From assembly GCA_043808325.1 (NCBI GenBank), contig JAZDEY010000078.1, positions 15,717-79,716 of the forward strand: a stretch of 64,000 nucleotides of DNA, read 5' to 3'. Within the stretch, counting starts at the first letter, position 1; each line of letters opens with the position of its first letter. Under the pieces are notes generated by a model. It saw nothing but the letters and a program-made list of their open reading frames with translations. It searched no databases and had not been told where the DNA came from. The position numbers were made by a program, and so were the translations under genes. This stretch comes from JAZDEY01 sp043808325 [NCBI: Candidatus Eiseniibacteriota bacterium]. Its GTDB lineage: Bacteria > Arandabacterota > Arandabacteria > Arandabacterales. Positions 55,424-63,946 of this stretch are shown piece by piece.

Positions 55424-55682
55424 AAAGGCTCCGTCTCCATATCACAAGAACAAGCAGGCCGATTGAAATGCCCGCAAGCAGCCCAAGCGGGCTGCCCCAC
55501 TTGTACTTCAGGAAGACATAGATCAGTGCGCCGAAGCCGCCATAGCGCAGAACATAGAAAATGGCGAATGTGAACCGCACAATCTTCTTGCTCTTAGACA
55601 CGAAGTACTTCATCGTGAAGTAGAGGACGAGGAAATTCAGGGCACTCGCGAGTACTCCGTAAATCAGTCCTTTGACGAACAA
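55398..55682 (-). CDS. AtpI-like small membrane protein
   Basis: 94 residues, with four hydrophobic stretches (YGVLASALNFLVLYF, FTFAIFYVLRYGGFG, ALIYVFLKY, LGLLAGISIGLLVLVIW). Position before atpB and size match AtpI-type accessory proteins that help c-ring assembly. Sequence similarity is weak, so the name rests on context. Confidence 0.75.
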   Translation of the reverse strand: MFVKGLIYGVLASALNFLVLYFTMKYFVSKSKKIVRFTFAIFYVLRYGGFGALIYVFLKYKWGSPLGLLAGISIGLLVLVIWRRSLYDGLTGSC

Positions 55683-55933
55683 TCCTTATCTCCCCGCCTG
55701 ACGCTCCTAAAAAGGTTGACGAACCCCGCGACAATCCCCAGCACCAGAAACACGATCATCAGGTGCGGCCGGGTATGCAGGACCTTGTCCAATCCCAGAC
55801 CGATTGCCAGCCCAATAAAGGTTGAGAATACCAGGGTCAGCCCTAAGGTACTCAGCTCAAGCAATTCCTTAGACCGGCGTAGGTCTTTCTTGGGATTCAC
55901 ACCGGCCAGAGTATATTTCTTCCACCGCGGCAT
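55664..55933 (-). CDS. AtpZ/AtpQ-like protein
   Basis: 89 residues from the ATG at 55933 (MPRWKKYTLAGVNPKK), which has AAGGA upstream; the longer frame to 56044 lacks a site. After a charged lead there are two membrane helices with STFIGLAIGLGLDKVL and LMIVFLVLGIVAGFVNLFR, the signature of AtpZ (DUF AtpR/AtpI-like) proteins next to F-type ATP synthases. First gene of the ATP synthase operon. Assembly or magnesium-related roles are known for the family. Confidence 0.85.
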   Translation of the reverse strand: MPRWKKYTLAGVNPKKDLRRSKELLELSTLGLTLVFSTFIGLAIGLGLDKVLHTRPHLMIVFLVLGIVAGFVNLFRSVRRGDKDCSSKD

Positions 55934-55969
55934 TGCAAGTCCTTGTATTTCCATGGCGGGCCAAGGCCC

Positions 55970-55999
55970 AAAAGAAAAGGGGCCGCGCCTTGGCGGCCC
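55970..55999 (-). terminator. Rho-independent terminator of the TonB operon
   Basis: On the minus strand a 7-bp GC stem (GGGCCGC/GCGGCCC, loop of 6) is followed by a run TTTTCTTTT. It lies between tonB and the ATP synthase operon and should end transcripts from upstream. The ATP synthase promoter must therefore overlap or lie just before it. Confidence 0.75.
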
Positions 56000-56081
56000 A
56001 TCCCCTAAACACTCTATGCGAAGCCTGGTTGCCGTCACAATCATCCGAGATCGGATGGCGGCCGGCTCGTAACTTCCTCCC

Positions 56082-56816
56082 CTATCCCTTCATAGAGAAA
56101 CGGAATGGAATCACAACCCAAACCGGCACCGGCTTGTCTCGCTGGAGAGCAGGCTTGAAGACCCACTTCATACTGGCTTTGATTGCTTCCTCGTAGAAGA
56201 TCTCCGGACCCTCCACGGGCACTGCCTTCTTGACCTTGCCCTCTTTGTCCACCAGAACCTTTATGTAGACCGTACCTTCGACCTCAGCAAGCCGCGCCAC
56301 ATTAGGATAGACAGGGTCGACCTGCACCACAACCACCGGCTCGACCTCGACAGCGACAAAGTCGTTAATATCGGGCATAACATCGGGGATCTCGGTCACT
56401 ACCAGAGAATCCCCACTACCCATGCCCGTGCTCAAGACCGGCGCCGTCGCCATTTCCGACTGCGTGGCGATCGTGGCCTCCTCTGAGATCTGATCGTCCT
56501 TCACCGGCACAGGCACACCGATCGTGGGCCGGGCAACCGGAAGCGAAACCGCCACCGCCGGCGGAGCAGCCTCCTCGGAGATCGATGGCGGAGGCCCCAG
56601 ATCCGTATACTTGACGAGCCTGACAACACGGTCCATAGGAGGTTCAGCCTGTCGCTGCAAGTATCCGGCAAGGAAGTAACTCCCCAGGAGCAAGAAGTGG
56701 AAGGCTATGGATATTAGGAGGGCCGTCAAGAGATACCTCTCGAAGACCCTACGTAACTCGGAGGCCCCATACGGGAATAGGTCTAGAAAATCGTTCATGG
56801 TCGCGATTTTCTTCAT
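56082..56816 (-). CDS. tonB: TonB family energy transducer
   Basis: 244 residues. One membrane helix near residues 29-50, a Pro-rich periplasmic linker, and a C-terminal TonB domain (VDPVYPNVARLAEVEGTVYIK, VPVEGPEIFYEEAIKASMKW). It overlaps the end of the second exbD by four bases (ATGA). It carries proton-motive energy to outer membrane receptors. Last gene of the operon; a terminator follows. Confidence 0.94.
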   Translation of the reverse strand: MKKIATMNDFLDLFPYGASELRRVFERYLLTALLISIAFHFLLLGSYFLAGYLQRQAEPPMDRVVRLVKYTDLGPPPSISEEAAPPAVAVSLPVARPTIGVPVPVKDDQISEEATIATQSEMATAPVLSTGMGSGDSLVVTEIPDVMPDINDFVAVEVEPVVVVQVDPVYPNVARLAEVEGTVYIKVLVDKEGKVKKAVPVEGPEIFYEEAIKASMKWVFKPALQRDKPVPVWVVIPFRFSMKG

Positions 56817-57307
56817 AGCACCTTTTCCACCTCCTTGACATCCGCCTCCAACATCGGGGCCAAGCTGAAACGCCCTACGTTGGCAAGCTGAAGCTCGTCC
56901 AGGATGTCCACCATGTTGTGATACTTGGCTTTGCGATCGACCTTGATAAGGTTGATCAGCCTGGGATTGGCAGCATTCCTTTCCACGAGCAAGTTGCGAA
57001 GGTCTTTGAATTCAACCTTCTGCGGCGGTTCAGTCCCGAGATTCCAGAAAATGCTCCCGTCTCCCGTCACACGCAGAGTAAAGAGATTCTTCTCGGCCAC
57101 CTCCACCTTCACGTCCTTGGGCGGCAGGTTGATTTCCATTGTCTGCGGAGCGCTGAACACGGTAGTTAGCATAAAGAAAGTCAAGAGCAGGAAGGCGACA
57201 TCCACCATAGGAGTCATATCCATACGTATGCCCACCCGCGTCATCTTGCGCCGTTTCTTGCCCTTGCGCTTTCCAGAGCGTGGGGCAACTTCACCTACGG
57301 CACCCAT
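56813..57307 (-). CDS. exbD: ExbD-like biopolymer transport protein (copy 2)
   Basis: 164 residues. A lysine-rich lead (RKGKKRRKMTRVGIRMDMTP) precedes the single membrane helix MVDVAFLLLTFFML, with the essential Asp. The periplasmic domain ends with NVGRFSLAPML. The N-terminal block is the same as in copy 1, so this is a duplicated gene. Works with ExbB and TonB. Confidence 0.94.
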   Translation of the reverse strand: MGAVGEVAPRSGKRKGKKRRKMTRVGIRMDMTPMVDVAFLLLTFFMLTTVFSAPQTMEINLPPKDVKVEVAEKNLFTLRVTGDGSIFWNLGTEPPQKVEFKDLRNLLVERNAANPRLINLIKVDRKAKYHNMVDILDELQLANVGRFSLAPMLEADVKEVEKVL

Positions 57308-57326
57308 TTTCTTACCTCCTCAACTA

Positions 57327-57797
57327 TCAACTGGCAGTCTCTAAGTTGGTCACCAAGTTGAAACGGGTGATGTTCACCTTCTCGAGAATATCCATGACAT
57401 CCATGATTACCCCGTACTCCGCGTCACGGTCGCATTTGAGAACCGTCCGGAGCTTGGGATTGGAAGTACGCGCTTCAACCAGCTTCTGCTGCAGATTGAT
57501 CTGGTCGACCTGGATATCGGTCCGCAGCTTATTCTCTTCACCGAAGAGCCTGGCCCGCAGCATCTGGGAGTCGACCCCCATGAAAATGCGTCCGTCCTGG
57601 GCGACGCTGACCGTGATCACATCCGACTCCGGCAGCTTGATCGCCGAGTGGGAATCCGGCAGCACCACCTCCACCTCAGTGGGCGGGCGGAACTGGGTGG
57701 TCAACATGAAGAAGGTCAACAGAAGGAAAGCCACATCGACCATGGGCGTCATATCCATCCTGATACCCACTCGCCCTTTCTTAGGTCTCTTGGGCAT
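57327..57797 (-). CDS. exbD: ExbD-like biopolymer transport protein (copy 1)
   Basis: 156 residues. The N-terminus reads KKGRVGIRMDMTPMVDVAF, with the Asp of the ion path, then one helix and a periplasmic domain (TVSVAQDGRIFMGVDSQML). It lies 19 bases before copy 2 and 21 bases after exbB. Confidence 0.94.
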   Translation of the reverse strand: MPKRPKKGRVGIRMDMTPMVDVAFLLLTFFMLTTQFRPPTEVEVVLPDSHSAIKLPESDVITVSVAQDGRIFMGVDSQMLRARLFGEENKLRTDIQVDQINLQQKLVEARTSNPKLRTVLKCDRDAEYGVIMDVMDILEKVNITRFNLVTNLETAS

Positions 57798-57818
57798 GGT
57801 ACTCGACCCTCCTCTCTG

Positions 57819-58595
57819 TTACTTCTCGTGCTTGCTCGTAAGGATCTGCATAATGCTGTACGCGGCCTCGTCGATCATATAGGTGAAGCCATCGACTCTG
57901 GTCACGAAGTAGTTGTAAGCGACGATCCCTGCGATGGCCGCAAAGAGGCCGCCCGCGGTGTTTATGAGCGCCTCGGAAATACCGATAGCCAGCTGGATCG
58001 CGTCCGGGGCGCCGGCATGGGCCAGAGCCTGGAAGGCTCGAATCATACCGATCACCGTTCCCAGGAGGCCGACCATGGTGGCGATGGAGGCAATAGTGGA
58101 CAGAGAGACCAGGTTCTGCTCCAGGAGAGGCACTTCCAGCATCGTAGCTTCTTCAATCGCGCGCTGGGTCTCAGAGACCACCTTCTCCGGGGAGATCGTA
58201 CCGGTGTTGACCGCCTGGTACCGCTCCAAGCCGGCGCGGATGATGTTGGCGGCCGATCCGCGCTGCTTGTTACAAGCTTCCAGGGCATCTGCGACTTTCC
58301 CCTGATTTAGATCCTCGTGAACCTTCCGCAGGAAGGTCGGGAGCGAACCCGTGCCCTTGGCCTTATTCAAGATAAGCAATCGTTCGATAATAAAAGTTAT
58401 GACCATGATGGACAGGGCCAGCAGCAACGGGACCAGAGGCCCGCCGGTGTAGACACGGCCCATCAGGTTAGTAGGATCCTTACGGGTAGCGCCGTCCTTG
58501 AAATTGCTCGACGCCCCGAAGACGAACTGCCATATCAGAATCGAAACTATCAGGGCTACGACCAAGACAACCGTAATGAACACGCCTTGCTTCAT
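57819..58595 (-). CDS. exbB: ExbB/TolQ/MotA-family proton channel protein
   Basis: 258 residues with three membrane segments: near the N-terminus (FITVVLVVALIVSILIWQF), about 52-70 and the pair NLVSLSTIASIATMVGLLGTVIGM / GGLFAAIAGIVAYNYF. These last blocks are the MotA/TolQ/ExbB signature. It forms the pentameric channel around ExbD that energises TonB. Confidence 0.95.
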   Translation of the reverse strand: MKQGVFITVVLVVALIVSILIWQFVFGASSNFKDGATRKDPTNLMGRVYTGGPLVPLLLALSIMVITFIIERLLILNKAKGTGSLPTFLRKVHEDLNQGKVADALEACNKQRGSAANIIRAGLERYQAVNTGTISPEKVVSETQRAIEEATMLEVPLLEQNLVSLSTIASIATMVGLLGTVIGMIRAFQALAHAGAPDAIQLAIGISEALINTAGGLFAAIAGIVAYNYFVTRVDGFTYMIDEAAYSIMQILTSKHEK

Positions 58596-58631
58596 TAGCC
58601 AAACCTCCTACAGAACGTTCAACACCATGCT

Positions 58632-58976
58632 TCAACTAAGCGCGAAGCCCGCCAATGCTTCCTTCACGTTGGGATGAATATCAAAAACCGCGGTCAGTCT
58701 CGTAATGACCAGAACATTCTGGATTCTATCGCTCAGCCCACAGAGTTTGATCTTCCCCCCTCTCTGGGAATAGTCGTTGTACCCGGCAATAAGAACGCCA
58801 ATCCCAGTACTATTAATATAATTCACTTTGCTCAATTCGACAACCGCCCTAGTGTTGCCCTCCTTTCTCAACTGATCAAGAGCATTTCTCAATTCGTCCG
58901 TCTCTTTGTCTCCGATCAAAGCGCCTTGGGGGTGCAGAATCGCAACCCCTCCCTCAGCAAGCTTCTCGATCTTCAT
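58632..58976 (-). CDS. STAS-domain (anti-anti-sigma factor-like) protein
   Basis: 114 residues. The STAS core VVELSKVNYINSTGIGVLIAG has Ser at the position that is phosphorylated in SpoIIAA/RsbV (usually DSSGLG). AGGAGAG precedes the ATG. It lies between the TPR gene and exbB in the same operon, which is unusual; a role in a partner switch that controls the operon or the transport system is inferred. No anti-sigma kinase is seen nearby. Confidence 0.92.
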   Translation of the reverse strand: MKIEKLAEGGVAILHPQGALIGDKETDELRNALDQLRKEGNTRAVVELSKVNYINSTGIGVLIAGYNDYSQRGGKIKLCGLSDRIQNVLVITRLTAVFDIHPNVKEALAGFALS

Positions 58977-59004
58977 AGACTCTCTCCTTCGCTGTCGGAC
59001 TGAT

Positions 59005-60549
59005 CTACTCCAACATCTTGACTCTCTTATCTGCCTCGGCGTTATTCGGATCGTATTTCAGGACTCTCCTGTATTCAGCGAGAGCCGGATCCCACTGCTT
59101 GCTCAAATAGTAAGCCTGAGCCAGCAACAGACGGGCCTGGACGTTGCTTGGATCCAGATCCAAGGCCTTGTCGAGAATCGATATGGCTGAAGGATAATCC
59201 TTCTTGAGCAAATAGTAAAAGCCTATGTAGCGACGCGCCTCGAAGTTGGTTGAATCCATCCTGGCCACGATTTGGTACTCCGCCTTGGCCTGATCCATGG
59301 CATCCAGGGTCGCGTAGCTCTGGGCCAACCAGAGATGGCCCTGGACGTAATCAGGCTTCAGTTCGACTCCTTTCCGGAAGGAATTGGCGGCCTCCTTGTA
59401 GTCTTTGAGTCCGATGTAGCTGATCCCCCGGTTAAAATAGGCGCTGGACGCCTGCGGGTCGGATTGAATCTTCTTGCCAAAATGGGCAATCGCCTCGGGG
59501 TAGCGCTGCTCAAGATAGAGCATGGTCCCAATGTCGGAATGAAGGTCGAGGGTCGAATCCATGGCAACGGCCTTCTCCAACGCCATGATCGCCTGGGGCC
59601 TCTGTTTCAAGGCCTCATAGCTCCTGCCCCACTCCAGACACTCCTGAGTGCTCAGGCTGTCTATGCGGGCCAGCCGCTCGAACGTCGCCGCGGCCTTCTC
59701 GTAGTCCCTGGTGTCAAAGTAGCTGTTGCTGAGGATCCGAGTCAATTCCACATTGGAGCTGTCGGTCCTGATCACCTCTTCGCCGAACTGAATCGCCTCC
59801 GCATATCTCTTGCCCAGGTAGTACAGATTCGCAACCTGGAAGTGGGCATCGCGATAGGTGGGATCCAGCTGGATCACTGCCCGATACTCCGCCAGGGCTT
59901 CGTTGTATTGGCGCTCCTTGTAATAGAGCTTGGCGAGATTGTAATGCACTTCTATCAGAGTGGAATCCAGTCCAACCGCCTGCTTGTAGTTATCAATCGC
60001 AATAGAGCCGACCTTCTGCTCGGAATAGGCATCACCGAGGGCTACGTAGACTTTGGTATCCTTGGGATCCAGCTCGCGGGCCTGCATCAGGTAAACGATG
60101 GCCGAATCCAGAGAATCGGCGGCCATCTGCGCCTTACCCAATCCGTAAAAGTAACGTTCTCTGTTACTCTTGCTGCTCGAACGCCCCAGGCCGGTCCGGA
60201 ATACCTGCGTGGCCTCGGCGGTCATATCCTTCTCAATGTAGAGGGTTCCCAATGAATTGGTATAGTCGGCATTCTTGGAATCAAGTTTCCAGGCCTTCTG
60301 GAGGTGGATCAGGGCGGAATCCGGGTTGCCCGCACTCCACAGAGCCATGCCAAGATAATACTGCGCCTGCTTGGAGTCGGGTGTCTTGCCGATCTCAGCC
60401 CGCAGCAGCGATATGGCCTCGGGATACTGCTTGTTCTGGTAGGCCTTCACGCCCTTTCCGAGATTGCCCTCCTGCGCCAGAATCGGAACGCAGGCCACCC
60501 ACAGCAAAGCACCGATGTAGAGAACAAATCGCTTCATAAGTACCCTCAT
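59005..60549 (-). CDS. Exported TPR-repeat protein
   Basis: 514 residues; ATGs at 60549 and 60537 are both possible, the second starting a better signal peptide (MKRFVLYIGALLWVACVPIL). The mature part consists of about 13 tetratricopeptide repeats (for example PEAISLLRAEIGKTPDSKQA, AEAIQFGEEVIRTDSSN), so it is a periplasmic scaffold. It lies 15 bases after the PstS-like gene and 28 before the STAS gene. Proteins of this kind often occur with ExbBD-TonB in FCB bacteria. Confidence 0.92.
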   Translation of the reverse strand: MRVLMKRFVLYIGALLWVACVPILAQEGNLGKGVKAYQNKQYPEAISLLRAEIGKTPDSKQAQYYLGMALWSAGNPDSALIHLQKAWKLDSKNADYTNSLGTLYIEKDMTAEATQVFRTGLGRSSSKSNRERYFYGLGKAQMAADSLDSAIVYLMQARELDPKDTKVYVALGDAYSEQKVGSIAIDNYKQAVGLDSTLIEVHYNLAKLYYKERQYNEALAEYRAVIQLDPTYRDAHFQVANLYYLGKRYAEAIQFGEEVIRTDSSNVELTRILSNSYFDTRDYEKAAATFERLARIDSLSTQECLEWGRSYEALKQRPQAIMALEKAVAMDSTLDLHSDIGTMLYLEQRYPEAIAHFGKKIQSDPQASSAYFNRGISYIGLKDYKEAANSFRKGVELKPDYVQGHLWLAQSYATLDAMDQAKAEYQIVARMDSTNFEARRYIGFYYLLKKDYPSAISILDKALDLDPSNVQARLLLAQAYYLSKQWDPALAEYRRVLKYDPNNAEADKRVKMLE

Positions 60550-60564
60550 GAGTCCTCAGGTTGT

Positions 60565-61449
60565 CTAATCAATCCGAATCAATTTTACCGGCATGGTGAC
60601 CGGCACCAATCCCGAATCCAGAAATATCTTCTGCCCCGGTGCACTTGCGAGAAACGAGATAAACCCGGAGGCCGGCGTATACGCTCCCGCCGTAGTAATC
60701 GCATATATGGTCTGCACCAAGGGATAATCCCCCTGGTGGACCGATGCCTGATGAATGGTGATGAACTGGTTGGAGGCATCCTCGGCGAGGGCCAGGGCCC
60801 TGACTCGATCCGAGAGCCAGTTCATGCCCACGAAACCCACGCTCAAAGGGTCCTTGGCGACCAGGTCGGCAATCTCACGGCTGCCGGGCAGAACCCTGAG
60901 CGCCCCCGAGAGCGTGGTATCCACGCCGATCGTCCTTAAGAAAACCTCCGTGGTTCCCGAGTTCCTCGGCATCGCCAGCGGCGTTATCTTTCCGCCACCA
61001 CCGCCGACTTGGTCCCAGCGGCTGATCCTTCCTGAATAGATGCCGCCAACCTGATCCAGGTTGAGCTCCCGCACCGGATTATCCGGATTGACGATTACGG
61101 CGATGCCGACTTTGGCAAGAGCAAATGTGCCGGGGGAATATTTCTCGGCCGCAAGGGACGCGGCTTCCTCGGCGTTGACCTCGCGGGAGATGATCACCAT
61201 CGCAGTCTCTTTGTTAAATAACTTGATAAGCGCTTCCCGCGTGGTCGTGGTATCGAAAGCGATGCTTGCCTTGGTGTAAAGCCGCTGGAACTCCGCTGCC
61301 TCTTTCTGAATAACCGGGGCAACCGACTCTGCACAGACGAATCTCAAGATCCCGCTGGTGGGAGACTCCGTTTCCTGCTTCTGGCACCCGAGACATAGCA
61401 CGAGGGGGATCAGGAGCCAGACCAGAAAAACCCGGGGCAGGGCTTTCAA
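60565..61449 (-). CDS. PstS-like phosphate-binding lipoprotein
   Basis: 294 residues. Signal peptide with lipobox CLGC. The type II periplasmic binding fold shows SGRISRWDQVGG, PRNSGTTEVFLRTI (anion-binding loop) and DPLSVGFVGMNWLSD, as in PstS. No PstABC genes are near, so it may serve as a binding component for a TonB-linked system rather than an ABC importer. It overlaps the small membrane protein gene by four bases (ATGA). Confidence 0.9.
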   Translation of the reverse strand: MKALPRVFLVWLLIPLVLCLGCQKQETESPTSGILRFVCAESVAPVIQKEAAEFQRLYTKASIAFDTTTTREALIKLFNKETAMVIISREVNAEEAASLAAEKYSPGTFALAKVGIAVIVNPDNPVRELNLDQVGGIYSGRISRWDQVGGGGGKITPLAMPRNSGTTEVFLRTIGVDTTLSGALRVLPGSREIADLVAKDPLSVGFVGMNWLSDRVRALALAEDASNQFITIHQASVHQGDYPLVQTIYAITTAGAYTPASGFISFLASAPGQKIFLDSGLVPVTMPVKLIRID

Positions 61450-61697
61450 GGGCGCTCATCCCCCCTTCCCTTTAACCAGAGGGTTACTATTCGAAAAACG
61501 CCATAAAGGACAAAAATGACACCCATCAGGATACGGAAATCCGACTTGATATATCTGAGCTGGAACCAGCCGCCAATCAAGAGGATGCCGATCACGATGA
61601 AAGCGGCTCTGACGGCGACGTTCAATACCCGCAGAACACTGTGAATGCCGATCCCGCGTCGCTCTAGTCCCGGTTGTCTACCGACAAGCCCCGGCAT
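61446..61697 (-). CDS. Small membrane protein, first gene of the TonB operon
   Basis: 83 residues from the ATG at 61697, preceded by GAGGTG; a TTG at 61718 is possible. Two hydrophobic segments (VAVRAAFIVIGILLIGGWF and LMGVIFVLYGVFRIVTLWL) and basic ends. No known family recognised. Coupled to the PstS-like gene by an ATGA overlap. Confidence 0.75.
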   Translation of the reverse strand: MPGLVGRQPGLERRGIGIHSVLRVLNVAVRAAFIVIGILLIGGWFQLRYIKSDFRILMGVIFVLYGVFRIVTLWLKGRGDERP

Positions 61698-61774
61698 ACG
61701 GAACACCTCACCCTCCAACCACTCTTGTAACAGGAGACGTAGAGCACCTGCCGCACTATACGCACGAACGCCCG

Positions 61775-61793
61775 GACTGCCCAGGGGGCAGTC
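61775..61793 (-). other. Hairpin in the leader of the TonB operon
   Basis: A perfect 8-bp inverted repeat (GACTGCCC/GGGCAGTC) with a 3-base loop lies between the promoter and the first gene. Its stem could protect the transcript end or bind a regulator. The rest of 61698-62001 has no gene I can support. Confidence 0.55.
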
Positions 61794-61827
61794 TCGTCAG
61801 CGCGCACAACCCCCTTAGTGTTTGCGG

Positions 61828-61856
61828 AACTATAACGACTTTTTTTTCAAAACTCA
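61828..61856 (-). promoter_or_regulatory. Sigma-70 promoter of the TonB operon
   Basis: On the minus strand TTGAGT and TATAGT are exactly 17 bases apart, with an A-rich spacer. The first start codon is about 130 bases downstream. Confidence 0.6.
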
Positions 61857-62001
61857 AGAAGAATTTTGGCATGTATTGCCGAGGCGTGAGAGCCTTCCGG
61901 AGGTTCAAATCAGTCGCCTGATCCTACTCTCTTTTCGGTCTTCAGGAAGACCGTGCTGACCAGTGCGAGGGCGAGCCCGATCAAGGTCCCTACACCTCGG
62001 C

Positions 62002-63558
62002 TTACAGCCCAATCCGTTCATAGTACCGGAAGATCAACCCGTTGGTTATCTCCGGGTTCGGGTTCCCGTTTCTATCGAGCACCACCTGGCGCATCGCATA
62101 GTCGATCTTGAAGCGGGGATCATCCCGGATTTCCCGATCTGACAGGAAGCGCACGTGGTCGATATGCGCTCCCTGAGCCGGGCCGATGATTATGAAATCA
62201 GGGTTCCGGGATAGAACATACTCGCCGTCACCTTTGGCGTGACCTGCCAGATAGCGTCCGGAAACCAGGGGCCTATCGATGCGACGCCTGGCGATATGAC
62301 GGTCGTTGATGCCCAGCATATCTATGTAGCGGTTCTCGGTGGCATAGTAGGGGGTTGACCCTGCTGTGTTGAGGGCAATCAGAGAGTTCCTGGGCCAATT
62401 CTTGGTGATATACCTGCCGACCACGGTTCCCACGCCTGCCGCCGGATCTTCGGCTGCCGGATTGAGTTGCCGCGAGGCAATCTGGGCCAGGGAGAGCCCG
62501 AAGATCAGAACATACACTGCGAGGGCTTGGAGCCTCGCCTCTGGAGCAATGACCTTCCGTAGAAGCAGCTGAAGCGCGTAGCCCGAGAGAGGAACCAGCG
62601 GAAGCAGCAGCCGAAAACCCACCATGTGGTCGCCGCCGACATAGACTATGAAAATGAGGTAACCGATGACGCAGGTGACGATGTAGAGGATCGCGCGATC
62701 GAATCTTCGTGAATAGACGGCGTAACAGATTGCGGCTAAAAGCCAGATGAGCAGATATGGGGGTGACAGGGCAAACTTGGCGACGTAAAGCAGCCCCGCG
62801 TTGAGTTTAAGCAAAGAGAAACCTTCGGCTTTGGCATAGAAGGTGTTGGACAGAAAATCACCATAGTAGGCCTTGGTCCAGATCGCGTAGGGGATGAGGA
62901 CGAGCGCGCACGGCAGAAGAAGGGCCCCCATTGCGCGCAAGCGCCTGCCCCGCGCGAGCGCGGCCACAAAGATCGACGAGACCAGTAAGAATATGGCGCC
63001 GTCAGGCCGGGCCAGCGACGCAAGCGAGAGCCAGGTGCCGCTGGCCGCGAGAGGCACGAGCTTCGTGCCGGAGGCGGTCGCATACAGGAATGTCGTAACG
63101 CCGAACGCAACCAGGGCGCTGAAGAGAACCCCCTCCAATCCCCCGAGCATCCAGATTACGATGGGTGCCGACGCAAATACGAGGAGGAAAGGAATCATAT
63201 CAAGCGGATGCGAGCGGTCCCGGCCTTCAAGGCGAAGCGGTCTAAAGAAGGTATAAGCAGCCAGGGCCAGCAAAGCCGCGGCGCAAACGATTCGTGAAGC
63301 CAGCCACAGATCGATCCCAAGGAAGCCCAGCAGACTGACCAGCATCAGGTGCAGGAAATTGGAGTACCCCTGGACGCGTTCGCCGGGATTCCAGACTATG
63401 CCGGCGCCGTGAACGAAGTTGTGAGCATACCGCAATGTGATGAAGGCATCATCATGATAGAAGGCATGGTTCTTGACCAGGAGTGGCACGAAGACAGCCA
63501 CGCAACTGGCCAGGGCAACGAGCCGGTAGAACTTGATAGATTTCGGCGCAGCGTCCAT
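62002..63558 (-). CDS. GT-C family membrane glycosyltransferase (AftB/ZomB-like)
   Basis: 518 residues from the ATG at 63558, preceded by GGGGG; a TTG two codons upstream is also possible. [16 protein letters not shown] and [14 protein letters not shown] match the paralogue at 35197, including the DD of the active site. About ten membrane segments precede a periplasmic domain ([12 protein letters not shown], like MLGLTDRYIAKH of the paralogue). It lacks the C-terminal TPR. Its start is three to six bases from the stop of the small Cys-rich gene upstream, so the two are coupled. A polyprenyl-phosphate sugar is the likely donor. Confidence 0.87.
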   Translation of the reverse strand: MDAAPKSIKFYRLVALASCVAVFVPLLVKNHAFYHDDAFITLRYAHNFVHGAGIVWNPGERVQGYSNFLHLMLVSLLGFLGIDLWLASRIVCAAALLALAAYTFFRPLRLEGRDRSHPLDMIPFLLVFASAPIVIWMLGGLEGVLFSALVAFGVTTFLYATASGTKLVPLAASGTWLSLASLARPDGAIFLLVSSIFVAALARGRRLRAMGALLLPCALVLIPYAIWTKAYYGDFLSNTFYAKAEGFSLLKLNAGLLYVAKFALSPPYLLIWLLAAICYAVYSRRFDRAILYIVTCVIGYLIFIVYVGGDHMVGFRLLLPLVPLSGYALQLLLRKVIAPEARLQALAVYVLIFGLSLAQIASRQLNPAAEDPAAGVGTVVGRYITKNWPRNSLIALNTAGSTPYYATENRYIDMLGINDRHIARRRIDRPLVSGRYLAGHAKGDGEYVLSRNPDFIIIGPAQGAHIDHVRFLSDREIRDDPRFKIDYAMRQVVLDRNGNPNPEITNGLIFRYYERIGL

Positions 63559-63560
63559 TG

Positions 63561-63725
63561 TCAACCCCCGGCGTGACCGGCCCTCTCGACCATCTTGATG
63601 CAGTCCTCCGGGCAGACATCACAGCAACCGCAGTTTGACACCCAGAATCGATCGTGGGCTGCGATGATATCCTTGGCTTTATCGTGCGTGCAAACATAGT
63701 GCACCGGCAAGTCAGGCGTGTTCAT
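63561..63725 (-). CDS. Small Cys-rich protein (54 residues)
   Basis: A short gene found by reading the strand: GGGAGA lies six bases before the ATG at 63725, and the frame stops with TGA at 63561-63563. The product has Cys12 and the cluster C32-G-C34-C35-x2-C38-P-x2-C42, like half of a ferredoxin-type 4Fe-4S or zinc site, with a conserved-looking [13 protein letters not shown] end. It has no signal peptide. The stop lies three bases before the ATG of the glycosyltransferase, implying cotranslation. I know no named family; metal binding is inferred. Confidence 0.65.
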   Translation of the reverse strand: MNTPDLPVHYVCTHDKAKDIIAAHDRFWVSNCGCCDVCPEDCIKMVERAGHAGG

Positions 63726-63946
63726 GATTGTCTCCCGTGCAGTCTACTGGGCGCTCTCCCCGCTGCGGGTCCGTCCCTGATCAAGCGGACTCTCTCACGT
63801 CTCGAACATTCTGTGGATTCCCCGGAGGTATTGCAAGCTATTCTCACCGACCCCAGGGCCCCTGTTGCCTCAAGTAAAAAAGTATCTGAACGGGTATTCG
63901 TTGCCTCACAAATAAATGTATCTGAGATGATTCCGATCGGGGCGGG
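63726..63946. other. Intergenic stretch without a supported gene
   Basis: No coding signal was seen on either strand. It contains two copies of GTATCTGA (near 63882 and 63918) in an A/T-rich stretch, which may mark a regulatory site. Confidence 0.4.

Noticed and set aside
61905-61925. GGTTCAAATC motif resembling a tRNA T-arm
   Set aside because: No acceptor, D or anticodon stems can be drawn around it.
61922-62000. A 25-35 codon frame with a membrane-like segment (LIGLALALVSTVFLKTEK)
   Set aside because: No standard start apart from a weak TTG, no ribosome site, and an in-frame TGA just upstream; may be chance or a gene remnant.
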